The notes beneath the pieces were generated by a model, which did no database searches, was not told the DNA's origin, and worked only from the letters and a program-made list of their open reading frames with translations. Made by a program: the position numbers and the translations under genes. A stretch of DNA of 6,916 nucleotides from positions 1 through 6,916 of the forward strand of contig CAMGDO010000047.1 in NCBI GenBank assembly GCA_946042585.1, in the 5' to 3' direction. How positions within the stretch are numbered: the stretch's first letter is position 1; each line of letters begins with the position of its first letter. This stretch comes from an uncultured Clostridia bacterium (GTDB lineage Bacteria; Bacillota; Clostridia; Christensenellales; Aristaeellaceae). Shown piece by piece: positions 1 to 5,906 of this stretch.

Positions 1-24
1 TACAGGAGCTGCCTGCGAACGGGT

Positions 25-1014
25 TTAGCGCTCTTCCCGGAAGAAGTTGCTGCCGCAGGCGGCGGGCGACGCGTCGTGCCGGGAGTTTTTCCGGCAGGAG
101 ATAATCAGGGCGATGATGGTGACGACATAGGGCAGCATCATCAGGAAGGGCTCGCAGTAGGTGGGCAGGAAGGGGATTCTCACATGCAGATACAGCCGCA
201 GCAGCACGCCGAAGAAGAAAGAGCCCCAGATGGCGCGCAGCGGGCTCCAGTAGGCGAAAATCACCAGCGCCACAGCCAGCCAGCCCTGACCGTTGATCAG
301 GTTGTATTCCCATTTGCCGCCCACATTCATGCACACGAACAGGCCGGCTAGACCCATCAGCGCACCGCCCACGCCGGAGGCCGCATAGCGGTACAGCGAC
401 ACATTGATGCCCATGGCGTCGGCCGTTTGCGGGTTTTCGCCCACGGCGCGCAGATTCAGCCCCGAACGGGTACGGCGGAAATAGAAATGCATGGCCACGG
501 CGAGCACGATACCGATGATCACAAAGAAGTTGATGCCGTACAGGAACTTGTCCCAGTAAACGCTGAAGGGAATTTCCCCGCTGCCCGGCACGGTCAGCCC
601 CTTGTCCAGCCCCATATACAGGCGCATCACGCTGTCATTGAGGCGCGCGGTGGTCTTGTTTGCCTTGGCGGCGTTGTTGATGAGCGCGCCCATCATATTG
701 CACACGCCGCCGCCCAGAATGGAAATGCTCAGACCCGTAATCAGCTGATTGGCCTTCAGCGTGACCGTGAGGAAGCTGTAAACGATGGACACCAGCATGC
801 CCACCCCTATCGCTGCCAGCAGCGTCAGATAGACATTGCCCGTATAGAAGCCCACCGCCAGACCTGCCACGGCGGCGATGCCCATGGTGCCTTCCACGCC
901 CATATTGAGGCTGCCGGATTTCTCCGTCAGAATCTCGCCCAGCGTGGCCAGCAGCAGCGGAGCGCCTGCCTGGATGCCGGCGGCCATCAATGCGATAACC
1001 ACATACAGTGTCAT
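25..1014 (-). CDS. ABC nucleoside-type importer permease, NupQ-like (second permease)
   Basis: Inner-membrane subunit of a BMP-dependent importer, of the branched-chain-amino-acid/sugar permease superfamily (BPD_transp_2). The 329 residues match the usual length of the shorter permease. Family hallmarks are visible: the N-terminal motif around residues 19-45 (PLLLATLGEILTEKSG, then LNMGVEG), and the cytoplasmic coupling loop at 182-204 with RAVGENPQTADAMGINV, which should contact the ATPase. Another hallmark is NGQGWLAVALVIFAYWSP at 241-258. Hydrophobic segments lie roughly at 43-60, 62-87, 90-110, 160-178, 206-230, 244-278 and 290-307. The ATG overlaps the stop of the upstream permease as ATGA, so translation is probably coupled. 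The ribosome site is weak: AAGGGAG sits 12 bases upstream, or GTGAG at 6 bases. The tail after residue 308 is polar. Family assignment is firm; the transported substrate is inferred from the operon (purine nucleoside or nucleobase). Confidence 0.93.
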   Translation of the reverse strand: MTLYVVIALMAAGIQAGAPLLLATLGEILTEKSGSLNMGVEGTMGIAAVAGLAVGFYTGNVYLTLLAAIGVGMLVSIVYSFLTVTLKANQLITGLSISILGGGVCNMMGALINNAAKANKTTARLNDSVMRLYMGLDKGLTVPGSGEIPFSVYWDKFLYGINFFVIIGIVLAVAMHFYFRRTRSGLNLRAVGENPQTADAMGINVSLYRYAASGVGGALMGLAGLFVCMNVGGKWEYNLINGQGWLAVALVIFAYWSPLRAIWGSFFFGVLLRLYLHVRIPFLPTYCEPFLMMLPYVVTIIALIISCRKNSRHDASPAACGSNFFREER

Positions 1015-2522
1015 GATTTGCTCACGCTCCCTTGCCTGGATTTGCGCAGCACAACGCGGTAATTAATGAAGAATTCGCAGCCCAGCACGAACAGCAGGAG
1101 GATGCCCACAATCACCGTGGCGGACGCCGAGGGAATGCTCACGCCGTTCACGCGCAGGGTGGTGGACATGGACAGGCTCTCGCAGCCCTTGTTGAGCGCG
1201 CTGAACAGCACGGCCACCAGCGTGCCGGTGAGGGGATTGAGCTTGGACAGCCAGGAAATGGTGATGGCGCTGAAGCCCACGTCGCCGGCAATGGTTTCAT
1301 TGAGCTTGAAGTCTGCGCCGCAGATCTTGAGCATGCCCGCCATGCCGGCAATCGCGCCGGAAATCAGCACGGTGCGCAGAATGACGCGGCGGACATTGAT
1401 GCCGACATACTGCGCCGTGCGGCTCTGCTCGCCCACAACGGTGATTTCAAAGCCGTGGCGGGTGTATTTGAGATACAGCGTCACCAGCAAGAGCAGCACC
1501 AGCGCCACAATCCAGCCGGAGGATACGCCCAGAATCATTGTCAGGCGCGCATTGGCGGGGAACATCCGGCACTGACCGAAGGAGGGCATCATCGGATCCT
1601 CCCACGGGCCGCGGCGGAGAAACTGCACCAGATAGGTGGCAATATAGTTCAGCATCAGCGCAAACAGCGTTTCGCTGGTGCCCCATTTGATCTTTGCCAG
1701 CGCAGGCAGCATCGCCCACAGGGCGCCGCCGATGGCTGCGGCGACAAACATCACCGCAATCAGCACGCCGTGCGGCATGGCATCGGCATAATGATAGGCA
1801 AAGAAGGACGCGCAGATCGCGCCGATGGTCAATTGACCGCCTGTGCCTACGTTCCAGAAATGCAGACGGAAGGACACGACCACCGCCAGCATCGTCATCA
1901 CCAGCGGCACGCTGCGCTCCAGCGTGATGGTCAGCGCCGTGCGGCTGCCCACCGAGCCCTTGATGATCTGGCGGAATACCGCCAGCGGGTCATAGCCGAT
2001 CATCAGAATCATCAGCATGCTCAGCAGCACAGCCGCCGCAATGGCAGCCACGCGCACCAGCATGGCGCGCCACAGCGGCATGGCATCGCGCTTGACGACG
2101 GCCTTGAGCCGGATGCGCAGCGTGATGGCAAGGCAGATGCCGCTGAGCAGCATCATGCCATAGCCTGCCATGGAAAAGCGGACGCGCTCTGCTTCAAACG
2201 CCGTCAGCATGGCGGGCGCGCTGCATACGCACAGCCAGGAAAGCACCAGCAGGCACACAATCAGCAGCACATGCGCAGTCAGCTGCACATAGCTCATGAT
2301 CTGGCTGTTGATTTTGCGAATGGAGGGAACCACGGCGGCGGCTGCGCACAGCGCAAGCGCCGCAAAGGGAAACACCGCCAGCGCATGCCCCGGCAAAAGA
2401 CGCACCGCCGCAGCGGCGAAGGCTGCATCGCTGCACAGCGGAACGAACAGCAGCATCGCCAGCTGCACGATGCCAATCGCCGTGAGAACGCGGCGCACCC
2501 GATATCGAACCTGCTGCTTCAC
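1011..2522 (-). CDS. ABC nucleoside-type importer permease, NupP-like, with extra N-terminal membrane domain
   Basis: First permease of the importer, pairing with the shorter permease downstream. I chose the GTG at 2522: it overlaps the ATPase stop as GTGA and has AGGAGG ten bases upstream, whereas the longer frame back to 2648 reads through the ATPase gene and begins with a polar, non-membrane stretch. The product is 503 residues; family members are usually about 350. Residues about 150-490 are the normal permease: GYDPLAVF at 176-183, WNVGTGGQLTIGA at 223-235, and a coupling loop at 354-378 with TRHGFEITVVGEQSRTAQYVGINVR (split here: TRHGFEI, VVGEQSRTAQ, YVGINV). A motif near 411-424 (IAGDVGFSAITISW) also fits. 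Residues 1-149 are additional and hold about four hydrophobic segments (11-30, 47-65, 82-100, 118-136) joined by short, often basic loops. I do not recognise this N-terminal part. The permease call is firm; the role of the extension is unknown. Confidence 0.9.
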   Translation of the reverse strand: MKQQVRYRVRRVLTAIGIVQLAMLLFVPLCSDAAFAAAAVRLLPGHALAVFPFAALALCAAAAVVPSIRKINSQIMSYVQLTAHVLLIVCLLVLSWLCVCSAPAMLTAFEAERVRFSMAGYGMMLLSGICLAITLRIRLKAVVKRDAMPLWRAMLVRVAAIAAAVLLSMLMILMIGYDPLAVFRQIIKGSVGSRTALTITLERSVPLVMTMLAVVVSFRLHFWNVGTGGQLTIGAICASFFAYHYADAMPHGVLIAVMFVAAAIGGALWAMLPALAKIKWGTSETLFALMLNYIATYLVQFLRRGPWEDPMMPSFGQCRMFPANARLTMILGVSSGWIVALVLLLLVTLYLKYTRHGFEITVVGEQSRTAQYVGINVRRVILRTVLISGAIAGMAGMLKICGADFKLNETIAGDVGFSAITISWLSKLNPLTGTLVAVLFSALNKGCESLSMSTTLRVNGVSIPSASATVIVGILLLFVLGCEFFINYRVVLRKSRQGSVSKS

Positions 2523-4039
2523 TGTCCCTGCGCCTCCTTTCCATCCCGGTTGCCCATCATCATCAGACCGATTTCGTTTTTGCTTACCTCGCGGGGGTTG
2601 ACAATGCCTGCCACGCTGCCGTTGCACAGCACCATGACACGGTCGCACAGCCCCATGAGCATATCCAGATCCTCGCCCACAAACAATACGCCTGCGCCGC
2701 GCTCCTTTTGCTGATTCATCAGCTCATATACCGTGCGCGACGCGCCGATATCCAGACCGCGCACGGGATAGGCCGTGATCAGCACATCGGGGTTTTCGTG
2801 GATTTCGCGGCCCAGCAGCACCTTCTGCACATTGCCGCCGGACAGCCGCCTTACAGGCGTTTTGGTATCGGGGGTGGATACATCCAGCTCGCGGATGATC
2901 TCTTCGCACGTTTTCGCCGGCGTTTTCCGATCCAGCAGGAAGCTGCCGCTTTTGCGGAAGGAGCGCAGCATGATGTTGTCCGCCATGCCAAGGCCGGGCA
3001 CAAGCCCCACGCCCAGACGATCCTCGGGCACATAGGCGATGTGCGCATTTCCGGCATGCGCGTCGCTCCCCTTCAGAAGAATGCTGCCCGTGTCGGGCTG
3101 AATCAGCCCGGCCAGCGCGTCGCACAGCTCCTTCTGACCGCTGCCGGCAATGCCTGCCACGCCCAGAATTTCGCCGCCCATCAGCTCAAAGGATACGTCG
3201 CTGAGCGCCGCCACGCCGTCTGCTGTCCTGACGCTCAGGTGTTCCACCGTCATGAGCTCCCTGGTTTTTTCGCTTGGCGTACAGCTTACATCCAGATTCA
3301 CGGAGCGACCCACCATATCGCTGGTGAGCTTTTCCACCGTGGCGTCCTTCATATCCATCTCGTCGATGTAGGCGCCCTTGCGCAGGATGGTGATGCGATC
3401 CGCCACGGCGAAGAGCTCCTTCATCTTGTGGCTGATGAGCACGATGGCCTTGCCCTGCGCCTTCATGGACTTGAGAATGGCAAACAGCCGCTCCGTTTCC
3501 TGCGGGGTCAGCACGGCGGTGGGCTCGTCCAGAATCAGGATTTCCGCGCCGCGGTACAGCGCCTTGACGATTTCCACCGTCTGCTTTTCCGACACCGACA
3601 TATCGCAGATTCTCTGCTCCAGGCGTACGCGGAAGCCGTAGAGGTCGCAGATACGCTGCACATCCGCGGCGACCTTGCGGCGGTTCATCAGCACGCTGCC
3701 TCTGAGCCCCAGCACGATGTTTTCAAGCGCCGTGAGCACATCCACCAGCATAAAGTGCTGATGAATCATGCCGATGCCCAGATGATAGGCGTCCTTGGGA
3801 GAGGCGATCATAACCTCCTGCCCGTCCACCTCAATACTGCCCGAATCGGGCTGGTAGATACCCGCCAGCATATTCACCAGCGTGGTCTTTCCGCTGCCGT
3901 TTTCGCCCAGCAGCGCGTGAATTTCGCCCCATTTGAGATCAAAATGCACATCGTCATTGGCCACCACCCGACCGAAGGTCTTGGTGCAGTGGCGCACGCG
4001 CACGGCATATTCCGAGGCGTGTTGTACGTTGTTTTCCAT
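2519..4039 (-). CDS. ABC importer ATPase with two nucleotide-binding domains, NupO/YufO-like
   Basis: Cytoplasmic energy-coupling subunit, 506 residues with tandem ATPase domains, as expected for nucleoside and sugar importers. Domain 1 has Walker A GENGSGKT (45-52), Q-loop Gln94, Walker B ILILDEPTA (167-175) and switch His204; its signature reads MSVSEKQ (147-153), with Ser where Gly is usual. Domain 2 has the degenerate Walker A of this family (GIAGSGQKEL, 296-305, no GKT), signature LSGGNVQK (399-406) and Walker B-like LITAYPVRGLDIGA (420-433). Its switch region reads FVGEDLD with no His. One catalytic and one degenerate site is normal for the family. The start ATG shares one base with the deaminase stop (TAATG) and has AGGAGG 11 bases upstream; the longer frame to 4180 lies inside the deaminase gene. 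It ends in a GTGA overlap with the first permease. The family assignment is secure; purine specificity is inferred from context. Confidence 0.95.
   Translation of the reverse strand: MENNVQHASEYAVRVRHCTKTFGRVVANDDVHFDLKWGEIHALLGENGSGKTTLVNMLAGIYQPDSGSIEVDGQEVMIASPKDAYHLGIGMIHQHFMLVDVLTALENIVLGLRGSVLMNRRKVAADVQRICDLYGFRVRLEQRICDMSVSEKQTVEIVKALYRGAEILILDEPTAVLTPQETERLFAILKSMKAQGKAIVLISHKMKELFAVADRITILRKGAYIDEMDMKDATVEKLTSDMVGRSVNLDVSCTPSEKTRELMTVEHLSVRTADGVAALSDVSFELMGGEILGVAGIAGSGQKELCDALAGLIQPDTGSILLKGSDAHAGNAHIAYVPEDRLGVGLVPGLGMADNIMLRSFRKSGSFLLDRKTPAKTCEEIIRELDVSTPDTKTPVRRLSGGNVQKVLLGREIHENPDVLITAYPVRGLDIGASRTVYELMNQQKERGAGVLFVGEDLDMLMGLCDRVMVLCNGSVAGIVNPREVSKNEIGLMMMGNRDGKEAQGQ
2533..2538 (-). 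promoter_or_regulatory. Ribosome binding site supporting the GTG start of the first permease
   Basis: AGGAGG on the minus strand, within the last codons of the ATPase gene and ten bases before the GTG at 2522. The GTG and the ATPase stop overlap as GTGA. No ATG lies nearby in the permease frame at a suitable distance, so this site is the main support for the GTG start. Confidence 0.8.
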
Positions 4040-5817
4040 TAGGAATCCATCCTCCTGAAGGCAGGCAGCTTGACGCGCGCGCCGCCGTCCACCAGACTTG
4101 TATCCGTGATGGCGATGCCGGGCATCACAGTGAGCGCCAGCAGCGACAGCTTGAGCAGCGAGGGGTTCTTTTCCGTCCACAGGTCCTTGAGCTGTTCGGA
4201 GAGCACATCCAGCTCCTGCACCAGTTCACGGCAGGGCTTTACGCTCATCAGACCGGCGACGGGCAGCTGCACCTCGCCATATACCTGATGATTCTTCACC
4301 GCCACGATGCCGCCGCCCGTTTCGCGCAGACGGTTGATGGCCGTGGCTGCGTCCTCGGGATCGCGGTAGGCAACGATGATATTGTGGCAGTCGTGTGCAA
4401 TGGTGGTGGCCATGGCGCCCTCGCGCAGGCCGAAGTTCCGGTATACGGCAATGCATTTGACATCGCGGCCAAAGCGATTGAACACCGCAACGCAGCAGTC
4501 CGCCGCGTTATCGGAAATATCCAGATATCCGTCCCGGACAGGCAGCTCCTCCCACCGGGCGGAGAAGGCCACGCGGTTGCCGCTGGAGCAATCCACCACG
4601 GGGAACTGCGCGTGCGCGCAGTCCACCTTCAGGCGGCAGTCCTCGGCTGTGATTTCCCGCAGGTTCACCGTGTCGCTGAAGGGAATGCTTTCGGGAGCTT
4701 CCGTTTCGGGCAAGAGGAGCTTTCCGTTTTCCACCATCTGCTCGCCCGCCACGAACACCGCCGAGGGATCGCGTCCGTCCAGCTCCTCCACCAGCTGCAT
4801 ATCGGCCACAAAGCCGGGCGCGATGGCGCCCAGATCCTCAAAGCCCGTCTCCCGCGCGGGGTTATAGGTGCAGTAGCGGATAGCGTCCACAGGCTCCACG
4901 CCGCACGCGAGCAGCTGCTTGAGAATGGCGTTGATATGCCCGCGCTGCTGCATGTCCTTGGCATGCACGTCGTCCGTGCAGACGGACAGAAAATCGGTGT
5001 AGCGCATGCCCTCAATGCCTTCCAGCATGCCCTTGAGACCGAACATGGTGGAAAGAGAGGAGGACTGCATATTGGCGTGCATGCCGATGCGCAGGCACTC
5101 GCGCACGTCGTCGCCCGTCATGACCGTGTGGGTGTTGAGGACGCCCGACAGGCGGTAGGCGCTCATGCCGCGGCTGCGCGCGCCGAAGCAATGTCCCTGA
5201 ATGGGCACATTGCGCTTGCGGCCTTCTTCCAGAATGCCGCGCATGAATTCCCTGTCTTCAATCACGGCATTGCTGTCCATCACCTCGGCAATGCCGTATA
5301 CGCCCTCCATATCCAGCATGCGGCCCATTTCGGGCGCACGCACGGGATAGGGGACGGTTTCAAATTCGGAATCCGCCGGCACGCAGGAGGGCGCCATGTT
5401 GATCTGGCGCACAGGCGACCTGCGGGCGCTCTCCACCATATAGGCGATGCCCTTCATGCCGCTGACATTGCCGATTTCATGAGGGTCAACCACCGCCGTG
5501 GTGGTGCCGTGCAGGATGGCCTCGCGGCCGAAGTTTTCGGGGGTGAGCATGGAGGATTCCACATGCATGTGAATCTCGGTATAGCCGGGCAGCAGGTAGC
5601 GCCCCTTGCCGTCATAGACCTTTTCGCTGCGGGAATCGCATACTTCGCCGCTCTGCACATGAACGATCACGCCGTCCTTTACATCCACCGACGCGGGGTA
5701 CACTTCGCCCGTGAGCACATTGACCAGCTTCACGTTCAGAATGGTCAGATCGCAGGGAATACGCTGCATGGCGGCTGCAATCAGCCGGGAATAATCGCGG
5801 TTCTCAATCACTTTCAT
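4039..5817 (-). CDS. ade: Adenine deaminase family amidohydrolase
   Basis: Probably converts adenine to hypoxanthine and ammonia in purine salvage (cytoplasm, binuclear metal enzyme). The 592 residues match the known adenine deaminases (about 577-590). The metal motif HMHVESSM (83-90) is followed by DPHEIGNV (111-118). Further likely ligands are Glu178 (IAEVM), His209 (QGHC), His230 (LNTH) and Asp282 (CTDD), assigned from my recollection of the family. The C-terminal domain is also typical: AHDCHNIIV (475-483), GGGIVAV (501-507) and a closing TDTSLVDGG. Two usually conserved spots differ: the residue after His230 is Thr rather than Glu, and the IREGSA-like loop reads NMQSSSLS (249-256). Substrate preference may therefore be altered. 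I chose the ATG at 5817 because GGGAGG lies ten bases upstream; a TTG at 5844 would place that site inside the gene and add nine residues. It lies between the binding-protein and ATPase genes, sharing one base with the latter. Confidence 0.9.
   Translation of the reverse strand: MKVIENRDYSRLIAAAMQRIPCDLTILNVKLVNVLTGEVYPASVDVKDGVIVHVQSGEVCDSRSEKVYDGKGRYLLPGYTEIHMHVESSMLTPENFGREAILHGTTTAVVDPHEIGNVSGMKGIAYMVESARRSPVRQINMAPSCVPADSEFETVPYPVRAPEMGRMLDMEGVYGIAEVMDSNAVIEDREFMRGILEEGRKRNVPIQGHCFGARSRGMSAYRLSGVLNTHTVMTGDDVRECLRIGMHANMQSSSLSTMFGLKGMLEGIEGMRYTDFLSVCTDDVHAKDMQQRGHINAILKQLLACGVEPVDAIRYCTYNPARETGFEDLGAIAPGFVADMQLVEELDGRDPSAVFVAGEQMVENGKLLLPETEAPESIPFSDTVNLREITAEDCRLKVDCAHAQFPVVDCSSGNRVAFSARWEELPVRDGYLDISDNAADCCVAVFNRFGRDVKCIAVYRNFGLREGAMATTIAHDCHNIIVAYRDPEDAATAINRLRETGGGIVAVKNHQVYGEVQLPVAGLMSVKPCRELVQELDVLSEQLKDLWTEKNPSLLKLSLLALTVMPGIAITDTSLVDGGARVKLPAFRRMDS
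4051..4056 (-). promoter_or_regulatory. Ribosome binding site of the ATPase gene, inside the end of ade
   Basis: AGGAGG on the minus strand, encoding two Arg codons near the end of the deaminase. It is 11 bases before the ATG at 4039, which shares one base with the ade stop (TAATG). This supports translational coupling and rules out the longer in-frame start. Confidence 0.8.
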
Positions 5818-5827
5818 GTCGGAAGAT

Positions 5828-5833
5828 CCTCCC
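5828..5833 (-). promoter_or_regulatory. Ribosome binding site deciding the ade start
   Basis: GGGAGG on the minus strand, ten bases before the ATG at 5817. It selects that ATG over the in-frame TTG at 5844, which lies upstream of the site. Confidence 0.8.
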
Positions 5834-5851
5834 AAATGACGCAAGGATAAT

Positions 5852-5894
5852 AAACAGCAAAATCAGGGGCGCGACATTTCTGCCGAGCCCCTGA
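5852..5894 (-). terminator. Intrinsic terminator-like hairpin between binding-protein gene and ade
   Basis: Read on the minus strand, TCAGGGGC (5894-5887) pairs perfectly with GCCCCTGA (5870-5863). The 16 bases between them fold further: after one U/C mismatch, CGGCA pairs with TGTCG (one G-U wobble) and is closed by a GAAA tetraloop. TTTTGCTGTTT (5862-5852) follows at once, giving seven U in eleven positions. It begins 12 bases after the binding-protein stop. Because the deaminase and transporter genes follow in the same direction with no convincing promoter, I infer partial termination, or a 3' stabiliser of the binding-protein message. Either would give more binding protein than membrane components. 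Confidence 0.72.
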
Positions 5895-5906
5895 CAAGAT
5901 CAAGCA

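Noticed and set aside
1..24. Small hairpin (CAGG/CCTG) just after the last permease stop as a terminator
   Set aside because: The stem is only 4-5 bp, and any U-run would lie beyond the window edge, so it cannot be judged.
2523..2648. Longer start for the first permease at 2648
   Set aside because: The added residues are polar and overlap the ATPase gene by 130 bases. The GTG at 2522 has an AGGAGG site and a GTGA overlap.
4040..4180. Longer start for the ATPase at 4180
   Set aside because: The extra 47 residues lie inside the conserved deaminase C-terminus and are not ATPase-like. The ATG at 4039 has a ribosome site and the TAATG junction.
1032..5850. Very long plus-strand open frames opposite the genes (1032-2714, 2708-4042, 4288-5850)
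   Set aside because: All lie in the register where antisense codons are exact complements of sense codons. They stay open because the sense genes avoid TTA, CTA and TCA codons, which is expected in GC-rich DNA. Their predicted proteins are His/Gln/Ala/Arg-rich without domains, and the minus-strand genes match known families throughout.
5847..5852. TATTAT as a -10 box for a separate ade promoter
   Set aside because: It fits five of six consensus bases, but the positions 16-18 bases upstream fall in the GC-rich stem and do not resemble TTGACA. The sequence is explained by the U-rich tail of the hairpin.
5818..5906. Purine riboswitch in the gap before ade
   Set aside because: The only structure is the single extended hairpin; no three-way junction or conserved purine-aptamer loops are visible. 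If one exists it is more likely upstream of the binding-protein gene, outside the window.
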